A stretch of DNA of 64,000 bases, taken from the NCBI GenBank assembly GCA_023055505.1, contig JALIRH010000050.1:2170001-2234000 (forward strand), given 5' to 3'. A model generated the notes under the pieces. That model ran no database searches. It was not told where the DNA came from and worked only from the letters and a program-made list of their open reading frames with translations. Each line of letters opens with the position of its first letter. The first letter of the stretch is position 1. Positions 49,172-60,688 of this stretch are shown here, one piece after another. The position numbers were made by a program, and so were the translations under genes. Source of the stretch: Callipepla californica brunnescens. Taxonomy: Eukaryota > Chordata > Aves > Galliformes > Odontophoridae.

Positions 49172-50324
49172 AAAAGCCTTTCAAGCATTGTGGTCAGCCC
49201 TTCATAGCAACAAGTTGCTGGCAGGCACTTGCTACTGCTATGATTCATCTGCTGCCAGCCTTCTGCTTGGCACGTGAAGCTGAATTGGACATGTGCAGCA
49301 CTGCCAAGTTTGAGCCAAATGAAGGTGTGCTTGATAAGTAGAACAATTCTCAGAGTGCTTACTTGACACACTCTGCAAATTTGCTGCTGCCCCGGATGCT
49401 GCCCTTGTTATTAATGTGATTATGAGGGGAAATTAAATCATGTTAAGATAAAACGACATTTATTTTAAGATATCAAAGTTAGTTAGAAAAGCTCATAAAA
49501 TATAAGAGGTCAGGAAATATTCTTGATGTACTCAGGCTGACGATCCTTCTTTCATCTGCAGCTGTCCTGCTTTCCTTCTTGGTCAAGAGCCAGTTAAGAG
49601 ATTTGTGACTGCTTCCCTTATCAATCTACCCAAATCTCATGAATGAGTTCAGCTTTTTGATTTGAGTTCCTTCCTTCTGTTAGTTTCTGTCACTGCCGTG
49701 GTCAGACTGTTCGGTGACAATAAACCTTGCATCAGGGCTGAATTTTTGTTGTTGTTTCTTTGAGTTTTTGTTTACAAATGTGTAGGGTAGCATGATCAGC
49801 TTTGCTTTGTCTGCCAGTGAACAAGAACTTCTTGTAATGTTTCCACCAGGAAGTTGATGGCACTATGCTGTACTTTGCATTCTAAGTAACCCTGTACATG
49901 GAAAAAACTGTGATGTAAATGTTCAAGAAGAATAAATTTAACTGACTACTAACTAGATATGGTTATGGTTAACTGCTTTGGAACACCTGATCTCCAACTT
50001 CTTCCTTCAAATCTGACAGACCTTCCTTCAGTTTTTTTTCCGTCTCCTGTTGTACTTGTTTCACTTTGATTAATTGTGAAAAGCAATTATTTAGGATATT
50101 ATTATGATATTATGGAGGAAATTGGTTGCAAATACTCAATTTCTTTGGGTTTCGGTGTTGTTTGTTTGTTTCAGGTTAACTTTAACTTGTCAGAGATTAG
50201 AAGCAATTGTGTGTGACCTTGACCACTTTGTTTTAATTGTTATAGTTAATGAGTTAAAGGTCAAATATACAGGTTTGTTGCAGTGTAAGATGTGTACACT
50301 GTAAACTCAGGTTTCACATATAAG

Positions 50325-50540
50325 AGGCATTATTTTTGGAACAGCCCTTATATTTTATAATGTTGGTCCATGGCATCAGTGGCAGATGTTGTTAATATGG
50401 AAGAAGTCAAACCTTCCCACCAATATTCCAATACGTGCTGTTGCTGTGTGACAGAAGGCAGCAGGGGGTCAGTCTAACAAATTGGCATATGGCATGGAAG
50501 TGCATATGAAGCAGAGGTGTGTCATGGATTTCTTCCATTT
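50325..50540 (+). mobile_element. Mariner 5' fragment, copy 2, with inverted terminal repeat
   Basis: Plus-strand 5' part of the same mariner family as copy 1. The segment from TTTTATAATGTTGG (about 50353) through the 5' UTR to the start of the transposase matches copy 1 in order and direction. The start codon is changed to TTG (about 50482); a short frame resuming at MEVHMKQRCVMDFF is readable, then similarity stops near 50540. The terminal 24 bp (50325-50348) is present as its reverse complement: here it reads GGCATTATTTTTGGAACAG, whereas copy 1 read in the same element direction has GCTCCAAAAATAATGCC. Confidence 0.82.
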
Positions 50541-51556
50541 AGTAAAATCTTTATTCTTTAAGCAGAAGTTTTAATAAAATTTATGGAATTTGGACAATGG
50601 AAATATAAAGAGTATTTCCACTTCAACATATTTTGAACATAGATATGCTCTGCCTGCCAACCAACATTTTTGATGACTTCACTTTTTTTTTTTTTTTTTT
50701 TCCTTTGCCAAATGGGGAGGGGAATGTAATATTTACAATCAAAACACAGAAGAACTACTAAGATTAGAGAGGAAAAAAATATTAAGATAGGGGCTTAACT
50801 ACATTCATGGTACTTAAAGGTCTGAGTTAATGTTAGTAAAATAACATTGTTTACTTTTTTAGTTGATAGAGCCTGTTATTTGTCTGTAAGGAAGGGACAA
50901 TACAAGTAGGATTTCCTGTAAAATAAGGAGATGACATAAAATGTTCTTTGTTTTGGTTTTCCATATATTTCTTCCCTTCACTTTTCTTGTCAAAGTCAGA
51001 CTAACTCTCTGTTAGTGAGGTATTTTGTGCTATTAGTGTTATATCTAAAAATAAGAAATATTGGCAGTGGAGTCAGAACTTCATCTGATCAAAAATATTT
51101 CATGATGTGCTAACATCAACTTGGTTTCAATGTTAAAAAACAAATTATGTTTAGCGCAATCTGCATCTGGTCCAAATCTTTGATTCATTAGTATTGCTAG
51201 TAATGAGGAATGTGTCTCTATTATTATAATTTGTGTCTGTTGCTAGAGTACTAAAGTGAGTTAGGGCTTGTTTTTCATTTTGTTAGGTTTTTATTACTGT
51301 GCATCCCCTTTTTTTTTTTTTTTCCTGTGGTCCCAAGGTGGCATTTATTAATTCATTCTGACAGTGTCTCTAGTAAGATACAAATGCAGGGCAAGTGGAA
51401 ATTATGACTCTTAATTCATGGGGAAAAAGCATATCTTAGACATTATTGTGGGTATGTTTCTTCTTTATGGTATGAAATGATACGAATTAGCTATTGCAAT
51501 TCGAAGCTTATTGTATATTGTATTAACATATTCATGTTGTTTTGATTTCTTAACAG
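50541..51556. other. AT-rich sequence upstream of the candidate exon
   Basis: T19 at 50683-50701 and a T run near 51310. No other repeat or gene is recognised. It ends with the pyrimidine tract and acceptor of the next feature. Confidence 0.5.
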
Positions 51557-51623
51557 GCAACGACTTCAAACACTAACTTGAAGTTTTCATGGAGAGCATA
51601 GATTCTATAGAAACGGAGTAACA
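51557..51623 (+). ncRNA. Candidate 67-nt non-coding (5' UTR) exon
   Basis: Bounded by a strong acceptor (TTGATTTCTTAACAG) and a strong donor (ACA then GTAAGT), both close to vertebrate consensus. No frame is open across it as an internal coding exon. It contains a complete 10-codon open frame, ATG at 51589 to TAA at 51619-51621, encoding MESIDSIETE and ending 2 nt before the donor. That is the form expected of a 5' UTR exon carrying a small upstream open frame. It lies about 1.7 kb left of the CpG island, so if real it belongs to an alternative upstream promoter or to a separate non-coding transcript. The type is set to ncRNA because no main protein frame can be assigned. A chance pair of good splice signals remains possible. 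Confidence 0.4.
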
Positions 51624-52995
51624 GTAAGTTGTTTTTTTTTTTTTCTTGTAACTATTTGCTTTCGTAATAGAAGTGTTTGTGCTGTATTGCATTTATAGAA
51701 TACATTTAGATTAAACAACTACCAACTATGGCTGATACTGAAATGGTACAAAGTAGTTCTTTCTCAGTGCATCTGATGGTTTTAAATCAGACTTTTTCCT
51801 TCTGTGGAAGATAAAAAAATAGTAAGTCTGAGTAAAGGTTTCTGTTTTCTTTTGCTGAAGTTCTTTATGCTTTTGTTGAATGCCATGATGCTGTTTATAA
51901 AGTGATTCTTAAGCAAGTTATTACAGCAATTAGAAGTGAAAGAGGAAGCATTAATATACCTGGAGTTTTACAATGAGTGAGTAACAGAATGCCTGGAAAA
52001 AAATATATATTATATTGCAACTAAAATAAGTGTCAGTATTCTGCAAGGTTAAAATGGGGTACTAAACTGATAAATGCTAAGCTGTTTTTTGATTATTGCA
52101 TGCCATTTTTTTCAGTCAGGTATTGAAAACAGTATTGGATACAGTGATATTAAGTCATTTTAATGATGTCTTCATTGTCTTGGGTTCTTAATGGCTTTCA
52201 GCAGTTGTCCTGCAAAACAACAGAATGCAAAATTACTATGCAGATGAAGACTCATATCCTCTCTAAATGAATTTTAAGCACATACCTGTTGTACGATAGT
52301 ATGAAAAGAAAAGACATGCAGTGTTTTTTTTCACCTAGAGATTACTTGAGAATTTGCATTTTTTTCATTGGCTTCCAATTTGGCTTCAGTTGTCAGCAGA
52401 CGTTGAGGGAGACAGGCAGGCTCACACTAAGTGATAGTGTGTGACTCTGTGTGGTGTTTGTAGCTTCAGAACATCATAGCTTGGGGATATGTCTGGGCAA
52501 GATTATAGGAGAGTAAGCCCCGTAGTATTTGGAGGGATCTGTAACAATCAGTACCAGTGCAGTGCTGTGAGGACTGTTCTTGGTAATTTGTTTTTGTTTA
52601 AGTCTCTGTCCTTTTTTCTATAATCATGCATGGGTGTGAGTTATCAAAAATGGTTATGGTAATCTTCACCTTCCATAAGTAGCACTACAATGATTCAAGG
52701 GAAAACACGGTGACTAAATGTTTGAATACTGTGTTTTACTGAGTATTCTTCAATCAAATTATTAACTCTGCTTTTAATTCTCCATTTTTTTTTTTTCAGC
52801 ACAAACATCTTGGGCTGATATGCAATTAAGCATTTTAGCAGGCAGCTCTATAACCTTATCACTACCCACGTATTATTTCTTTTTTTAAAGCCTTTCTCTC
52901 TTTTTTTTATTTTTTATTTTTTTTTTATAGGTTTGGTGGGTTTTAATTCTTGCTAGTGGCCTGTTGTACTTGCTAGCAGACAAGATCTTCTGCAA
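51624..52995. other. AT-rich sequence between candidate exon and CpG island
   Basis: No recognised repeat. Poly-T tracts end in acceptor-like TTTCAG (52799) and TTTATAG (52930), but neither has a matching good donor close by, so no exon is called. Confidence 0.45.
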
Positions 52996-53023
52996 GCGTC
53001 TGTATAAATATTTACAGAAACGC
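52996..53023. promoter_or_regulatory. TATA-like element in an imperfect palindrome
   Basis: TATAAATA at 53003-53010 lies inside an imperfect 28-nt palindrome whose ends are GCGT and ACGC. It is about 250 bp before the GC-rich island. It could be a TATA box of a secondary start site, but AT-rich DNA gives such strings by chance. Confidence 0.25.
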
Positions 53024-53259
53024 AAATGTTTTTTAATCCTTGCAACCTTTTGTATCTTGTTGACATTGTGGGCTACATAGAAAAAATAATTGCTCTTTTG
53101 CAGAGTACTGTGCTTCTGTTTTTAATATATGTAATAGAAATGTGTGGCTGGACTGGAGAGCAGGAGATGATCGGTGATGCTATTGACCGTTACTGCGCTA
53201 TAGAATTAGGTGAATTCTTTTTTCTGTCTCCGTGTCTATGTACTCCTATTGGGCTTTCA

Positions 53260-53720
53260 GGGCAAGGTTTGGGTAGCAGGCTGCGAGCTGGTACCTGTGA
53301 GCAGAGCCCAGCGCCGCTATTGGCAGAGCAAAGCTCTGCTCTCTCAGCAAGAGCTGAGTCGCGAGCGAGGCCGCAAACAGCAGCTGGGAGAGAAGAGAGC
53401 ACGCGGGCGGGAGATGCTCCGGGCGTGCGGCAGCAGTCCTCGCGGCCGAAGGAAGAGTGGCCGCTTCCCGCCGCCACCTGCGGTCACGAAGGAGCCCGCG
53501 GTGCGGCAGCCGATGGGGCCGGGAGGGGGTGCAGCCCACGGAGAAGCCCCCCAGGAGTAGCCCCGCAGGAGGGCTGAGGGAGCTGCCGTCCGTGAGGACC
53601 CGTGTGGAGCGGTGCGCTCGTGAAGGGCTGCACTTTGCTGGATGAGGAGGTAGGAAAGGGCATGTGGGAGGAGGAGTCCCCCTGCTTGGTGCTCCCGGCT
53701 CTGGCCTGTTAGCAGTAGGT
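53260..53720. promoter_or_regulatory. CpG island, probable promoter
   Basis: The only CpG-dense stretch in the window: I count nearly 40 CpG within about 360 bp (53270-53630), against very few elsewhere. Visible elements are an inverted CCAAT box (ATTGG, 53319-53323), a GC box (GGGCGGG, 53405-53411), an E2F-like TTCCCGCC (53465-53472) and a 7-bp hairpin with arms GCAGAGC and GCTCTGC (53323-53339). Such islands mark promoters of widely or developmentally expressed vertebrate genes. Open frames of 95-194 codons on both strands here arise because GC-rich DNA has few stop codons; none resembles a known protein. Direction is not certain; the best splice donor favours the plus strand. Confidence 0.8.
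53270..53649 (+). other. Probable first exon (5' UTR), start uncertain
   Basis: The plus strand of the CpG island ends in a good splice donor, GAG then GTAGGA, at 53649/53650, just where the GC content falls. The transcription start cannot be placed and is taken as the left side of the island. I cannot identify a downstream coding exon within the window, so the coding part would begin beyond 64 kb if transcription runs right. The gene is not recognised. Confidence 0.4.
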
Positions 53721-56700
53721 GATGAAGTCATCTTTCTGACCCTCATCCTGCTTTTCCTGCTACGGTAATTAGTGAGTGATCTCGTTGCCCCTGTCTCAGC
53801 ACCTGAGTTTGTTATGTTTTGTTTTCTCACCCCGTCTTTCTGAAGAGAGGCATGGTGAGACCAGTTGGTGCTGCCACCTGTCTTCAGCTCCCATGGTTCT
53901 GTAGTCCTGGCTGTTCTGGTGTTTCCAACGGCAGTTATTGCTCTCTCTTTAGTCTACACACCCACCTGTTAATTCTATCTACCCCTTTTCCCCTCTAGTT
54001 ATGGTAGATTGTGATAAAAGTTCATATTTCAAGTATGAAGAGCTAACACTTATTAATATTGAGGTGTAGATGTGAATGTACTAAGCTGTTCATTTAATCT
54101 TTGCTACCATGGGAAGCTGGGTGACCTGTGACCTTCTTGTGGCTACTGAAGGTCATTGTGCTCTGTCCTCCAGGGTCACTCTGTTCATAGTGCTTGCACA
54201 AGCCCCATGTTACAGGTGGTCCCAGAGTGCCAAAATTCATGTCCATGAAAGGAATGTTGCCATATTTAAATGCAGACTTCCTAAATTAAGGTAAATTAAG
54301 TCATTTTGGAGGCATTTCCTCTAATTATTTTTCATCTGAAAGTGAAATAATGTTACCTAATTCATACAGATGAGACTTTTGTACAGTAGTATCTGGAAAA
54401 AGAGTCTGATGTACTATTCAACAGATGAGTTGTGAGGCTGGAGCACAATGTGTGTGGGTTTGAGGTTTTTCAGTTTCTTTTTATTTTTTGCATAAAAGAA
54501 GCATTGTTAGCATGGAATCAAAATGATTATGATAGTCTGGGAGACATGCTTTCAAGGGTAACTTTCACAAATGAGGGTCATAACTAAAAGCTCTTCAGCT
54601 AGTACTGAATGCATTAAACTGGAAGAACAAACAAAAACGTGGTGTTAGCAGATCAAAGAAAATGAAAGCATAAAAGGTACTCTTAGAAGATCAGTTGGCC
54701 TAAATATAAGAATTGTAGTAATATCTTTTCTGTCTTATTCGCTTCTGTTTTACAACTGTAATGTATACCTTGATTATTTTAGTCACTGGTATCGTTTCCT
54801 TCAAAAAGTTGCTCATTTACTGCCCAGAATTTAATGGGCTGGTAAGTGTTCAAGCCTATCAGGAGAGACTTCCTTGTTTGAAAATAAAATGTTACCAGTC
54901 TTGGGAAAAATAATTGAGTTTATATTCTAATGTGGAATAAAATTTTTAGTGGACTCTCTGAGTTTTCTCAGTTAACTGTAATAAAGGTAATCCAAACAGC
55001 AGTGACTGTGTCTAGCACTTAAAAATGTTTAGGTGGCAGTGGGTGTATGTGTATGTAATAGCTGTAGAAAGTGAGATAATATCTGCCTGTTCAACAGTAA
55101 TGTGTCTGTAAAGTTCAGTGATACTGATTACATGATATGCATATGAACTTAAAACGTTCATGGTTCTAGATGCATCTTTTCTAGGCTAGATAATGGCTGA
55201 AGACTGAATCGGATCTGTCAGCTCTCCTAGGCCATGTATTACTTTCCTTTTTTTTTTTTTTCCCCATTTCCTCATGAAAATATGGAAAAGCTACAACTTT
55301 CTCAAGTGAGCAGGGGTTGAGTTAGAGGCTGGATGAATTGTTCTTGAATGTCATTCTTTGACAAGTCCCTGTCACTTCTCATTTAACTGAGAACTGTTCA
55401 GCGAGTAAGAAAAGTAGTCCTCTGCATAAGCAATTGAATAAAGGGGTATATTTGATGTTTCTGATGAATATACCTGTTTAATTATCCATACAGCTGGCTT
55501 TCTGCATGTGACTTGGTCTTGATGCCAGCCCCCTCACTGGGTATGAATGTTCTTTGTAATGGGGTTGTTGGCTTTGGTTATTGCAACTGCACTTCTGATC
55601 GCATAGCAGAGAGAGTCAGGTTTGAGGTTTCGAAGGTGCTGCGGAGAGACTGCATCTTTTGGTGTTAACTGAAGCTGAAACGACTGTCACTGTTACAGCA
55701 TGGGAGCCTTTGACTAATTAGGGGAAAATGAGGTGCTCTGTTATGAGGAACCTGTCAAATAGGCTGGAACATCATTTGTTTGGCTTTTATTCTTGAAAAG
55801 GTGGAGTAAAGTACTGCAGAACTCCTTTGTAGCCTTTTAGGAAAGCTTTAATTAGTGACTAGAGTTTTAGTAGAGGTAACGCAGAAAGAGGAAGAACTTG
55901 CATTTATTTGTATATAAACCAGTTATGTAAAAATATGGACTTATTTTGAATGTTCCTGTTTGTAGCTTTATATGTAAGTGACTTGCTATTATGAATGAAC
56001 TCATTCTAGCTCAGCATAAAATATTATTTTATTGCAGACAGAGAAATAGAGACTGGAAAGATTAGTAGGAACTTTGAAAAGACATTGTTCTGCAGAGTGC
56101 TGTGGTTTGTGCTGTAAAAGCTGCTGCTGGCTGCAAAATTGAATGGAATGTGAGTTGCACTGCATGCACAATATTAACTATAAAATGTAAAATTAACATC
56201 CATTTCTGCCTCCATTACCCTACTGATTAGCATAAAAGAGACTTTGCCTTAAGAGCTCAGAGGTTAGAAATTCATAAAACATTTCTAGGTCAGGAAAGGA
56301 TCTAAATGAGACTGCCTGGATGCTGGGAAAGCACTGAGGGAAGAATGATGGGCTTATGTTCTCCGACTCTTACCAGACCTTTACTCTGGGCCAGATTTGG
56401 AGGGACAATTGCTATTGTGCAAGGCAGACCTTTGGTATATTTACCGAATGAGGATATCGTACCATTGTTTTTAAAACTAGTAACTCAGAATACTGTAGTT
56501 AAAAAAAAGAAAGCTTCCCTTGAAGCTCTTTGGTTTAGAGTGGCAGATACAGGAATTATGCTACAGTTGTCATTTCTAATGCTCAACCATTAGCAACAAT
56601 GTTAAATGCGGATTTTAGATTATCTGTATGTGCTTTCCTTCAAGCATACCAGTATGTGTGAGCAAAACAAACAGCAATTTTGTTATTATTTTTCCCCCCC

Positions 56701-57193
56701 TCTTCTAATGTTAGAGTATCTTTGTAGTCCTAAAATCAGGTGGCATTTGCTCTACCCTCTAGGGTTTTTAATGGATCAGATGAATAGATAAGTCCATTAT
56801 GTTGAAGTACAAGAAGAGTTGACTTAGCATCACATGGTGCAGAGTGCTAAGAGGGAAGTACAAAGCAGTTGCTTTGCCTGGAGAGTTTGGAGTACTTTTC
56901 TGTACAGAGTCCTTGCTTTCACAGCAAAGTATGAGTAAATGCTCTGCAGTCACTAGCTCATCAGTTCAACATATGGACTTTTTTTTTTTAATGTACTTTC
57001 TTCACGGTTAACAATAGGAAATGCTGCTTATATAGTAGTATTCAAATGACTCTGTTATTACCCTGTTCAGAGAATCTAGCATAATAATTTTAAAGCTAGG
57101 CTCAGCAAATACCTAATATGCAGTTCCAATGATTAGTATTACGTATACCATGTGTCAAAATAAATCAGTATAATGCTGCATCAGCACTTGAAA

Positions 57194-57217
57194 GAGCCCT
57201 CATGATTACGAGGGCTT
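57194..57217. repeat. Short GC-rich hairpin
   Basis: Arms AGCCCTC and GAGGGCT with an 8-nt loop, extended by one G-T pair. It is surrounded by mixed-composition sequence (57170-57310) that could be conserved. Confidence 0.65.
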
Positions 57218-57924
57218 CAGAGGGGAGAATAAAGTGTGGAGAAGGTAATTAGAATGACCTTACATTACTGAGCTGGTGAGTGGTACTGGATCTTTGTCCA
57301 GAAGTAATGAAGATTTTCTGTATGGTGTTGCTTATCAACAACATATGCATACAGATATCAGTGACAGTTAATTTGAATACCTAAATAGGAATATTTATAA
57401 CAAAATAAGTACTGCTTGAGTCTTCCAAAAGTGTTAAAGTTCTAGATGAGCTGTTAACAAGTACTTTTCTTGTTCTAATTCTTCATAACTTTTGGTTTAT
57501 GGCACAATCAAATTGTTCTTAGAATATTCCTTAATTGTTAATAGAATTTATTTATTCCTTTGTTTAAACAGGCAGTCCTCCTGCTCTGACAGTTAATGGT
57601 GGAGTTTGAAGTTGTGTTGCATTAATTTGTTTCATTGTTTAATGGTTCTGTGCTGTAATTCTTAAATGACTTATAACTTTCTGTAACCTTAATGCTTTTA
57701 CAGAGGTAGAACTAGATGCTGGCTCATCTTTGAAGCTGGCAATTCCTTGATGTATGCAATCTGAAGATATTTATTTTTTGCTTTGCATTTTGGTTTTAAG
57801 GTGGGAAAGTTAAGCAAAATAAATGTCTTAGCTCTTCACAGTCTACTTCTCCAATAGTTGCTCTGATTGTTTGTTTTTTTTTTTTTTAAATATCCGTAGA
57901 AGAGCAGAAATTCTAGCTGAGTAT

Positions 57925-57928
<4 letters not shown>

Positions 57929-57972
<44 letters not shown>
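57929..57972. repeat. T44 homopolymer
   Basis: Forty-four consecutive T, the longest homopolymer in the window, 45 bp after a shorter T-run (about 57871-57887). No retroposon body is recognised beside it. Confidence 0.9.
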
Positions 57973-60611
57973 CTGACCTTAACTTCTATTGTGGCCATTG
58001 AGAACTAGTCTGGACTTGTGTCAGAATATATCAGGTTGTATATAAGGCGCCTGCTGCAACACATCTTTAACTTGTGAGGCTGCATGATCTGTAATGAGGC
58101 TATATCAATATATAGAGCATAAACTGATTTTAATGATTATTTAATGCCTCTTAGTTTGATTTCTAATGCTAAGACTGTCTTTTGATCCAGATCCACTTTG
58201 TGACTTATACTGAGGTGTTTTTTTTTTTTTACTAGCTTTTGTTTGACTTAAGCTTACCGTGTATGTACTGAGTCACTTTTGAATATATTAATCTTCAAAA
58301 TAATAGATTTTGTCTGAATGTTTTGTCTAATTTGTCTGAAGACATTTGTCTAAAGGAAAACTTCTGATATGGCCTCTAGTAACTTGGGGGAATAGGTTAA
58401 GTTGAAAGAATTTCCCATTGTTATGTTTTTTGGCAAATTGAATTTCCTGTATTTCTCAGTCCTGGTGGAAAAGAGATACCAGCAATGCAATTCTGCACAT
58501 ATGTTTTTATGGTACAGCTGTTTACTTTATTGCCTTGACCATTCAGTATTTTGTATGCTGACTAGTAAACCACTTCTCTTTCTGATGGTTTAGTGAGTTC
58601 TTTAGTGGTGAACATCTTTGTCAACTCTTCAACCAGAAGAGTATGGATAAAGATCAAAGGAGAGAACAGTCTAATGCACAATAGATATTAAATGAAGGTT
58701 TTGGTAGGTCAATCTACTGAAGTTGTGATATGAAAAGTACAGAGAACAGCGCAAAAGAGGTATCTTTCAAGACTCAAGATTTAAGGATATGAAAACTTTC
58801 TCTCACTGGGTTATTCAAAATTTTTTTCATTAAACGGGAAGCATGTAATTGCGAAGGAGAAATATTCATAGTATGCACTTAATAATTTATATACGTGTAT
58901 GTCCTGAGTGGAAAAATGCTTGCAGACTTGTAAAGTTTTTCAGTGTGAAAGAACTGAAAGAGTCTTCAGCTTTGCAGAATTAAGAGCTAATTGTCAGGCA
59001 GAGGGGATATGTTCTCAGTAGACAGAAATACTGCTAAGGGCAGAATCTTCACCTCAAGTATATGGAATTCTATGGAGGATTAATGTATGAAGTTGATAAT
59101 TGGATAAGTATTAACTGTTTCAATGCTTAGCAGAAGATAAACCAGAAAGATTTCTTTACGAAGGATTTAATTGCTGTCTGAGGATGACATTGCATTTCAG
59201 CATCTTGGCTTAAATAAGCTCCACTAATGGAATTTAAAAGCAAATGAGTACCATAGGCTCTTAGCATGAAGAGCTAGGTTAAACCTGGAGCTTGCTGAAA
59301 TATGTTGGCAATGGTTTGACCATAACAGCTGCAACAGTTCACTAAGGAGTGAAAAGGTTAGCAAGCTACAAAATTTTTATTTTATTTATTTTTTTTAGGA
59401 TTTCTTAAGGAAGCAGTCTTGAGAGTGTTCTGGATTTTATTTTAAATTATTTGTTCACATAGGTTTTACCATCCAGCTTAAAAGATGTGAGGACTAACTG
59501 AAAATAAGACAAAGCAAACAACAGAACAAACAATGAAAATACTTTATTAGAGAATCAAATAATTCTCTTCCAGTTAAAGCAAAAAATTATGAATATTTCA
59601 TTTTTACTATTACAAATTGTATTAGGTGTCCTCTGAAAGTTCTCTCTCTTCAGTTTACCTGACTGGTCGATCTGAGTTCTGCTTGGAATAAATGGTATTT
59701 TGTACTCCTCTGGCCTATAAAGAGGCTGATGTTTACAACACAGCTAAGTGTAGGTTTGTTCTCAAGGTTGTTGAGACAAGGCGAGGCTTGATGATTCAGA
59801 GGGGCAGTGAATTTATAGGTGAAGACCATCATGAGAAAACAAGAGAATTTGAAGATACTGCACTTTTTAGTGGTTATCACCTCTTCACTGCGCTTGTTTA
59901 TTTGTGTACAGTACTCTGTGCTAGTTATTTTACCAGCTTAAGTGATCACAGATGCTCAAATGGCAAAATAGTGCTTATATTTCTTCAGCTGTGTCTTGAA
60001 CTCTGCTGTTGAAACATCTGAGTGGGATCTTTCTGTTTTCAGATCTCACTTGTTGGATATTACAAAAACACTAAATATTCATATTCTTGCAAGGGCTACT
60101 GGATTAATTCTGAGATTTGTAATGGAAGAAACATCTGCGTTGATATATTTGATTATAGTTAATTAAATTTTGCTGAGCATATATGCACAAAAATAATTCC
60201 CGGAATGACAAATTCCTTTTTTCGGTGTGTATAGACTTCTAATTTTACTCAAAACTGGAAAAAAAAAAAAAAAAACAAACAAACAACAACAACAAAAACT
60301 GGAACAGAAGTTCCTTTATACCACTTACATTATTTTCCAACTCAGCTTTAAAGAAATCAAGTGGATAAAAAATAAATAGGCTTTAAAAGGAATCTCATCA
60401 TACATCTAGACCACAGTTTCTACTATATGATGAAACTATAATAGAAGTGTATGTTTTCACTGTGAGTCAAAATGCAAAATTGATATCTGAATCTGTAATA
60501 ATAGGAAGAAACATATTTTCACCTAAAATCAGAATATTTTTGATTGGGAATGACTAAGTTTAGTAGGAATGTAGATGTCTTTCACTTATACTTTGTATTG
60601 CAATGGTGAAC

Positions 60612-60688
60612 CATACATATATATATGTATATATATAATTTTATAATTTATAGTTATATATATGTAGTTATAAATATATATAATTTAT
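60612..60688. repeat. Imperfect (TA)n-rich tract
   Basis: TATATATG/TATATATA stretches separated by TTTATAATTTATAG. Self-complementary, AT-only and likely unstable. Confidence 0.85.

Larger units (their letters stand above)
38041..50324. other. Long AT-rich stretch with G-runs and a GATA microsatellite
   Basis: About 12 kb with no supported gene. It contains an ATTA-rich block (39200-39340), the GATA/GATG tract (40451-40558), A17 (41493-41509), a T/C-rich low-complexity stretch (about 42830-42950), a palindrome with two forkhead-like cores (44894-44916), A20 (45107-45126), three G-runs (46084, 47109, 49154) and a mixed-composition block at 49180-49450. The minus-strand open frame at 41512-41775 (87 codons) ends just before the A17 run and is not recognised. 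Confidence 0.45.

Noticed and set aside
53026..53830. Overlapping open frames of 95-194 codons on both strands across the CpG island
   Set aside because: GC-rich DNA lacks stop codons, several frames are open at once, and the peptides are low-complexity Arg/Pro/Ala/Ser with no recognised domain. More likely 5' UTR.
57572..57598. Possible 27-nt micro-exon after a strong acceptor
   Set aside because: The donor (ATG then GTGGAG) is poor and the length is too short to support without transcript data.
59692..60012. 106-codon plus-strand open frame with a possible membrane segment
   Set aside because: A TAA directly precedes the ATG, the nearby acceptor at 59653 is not in an open frame with it, and a handful of frames this long are expected by chance. 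Kept only as a note.
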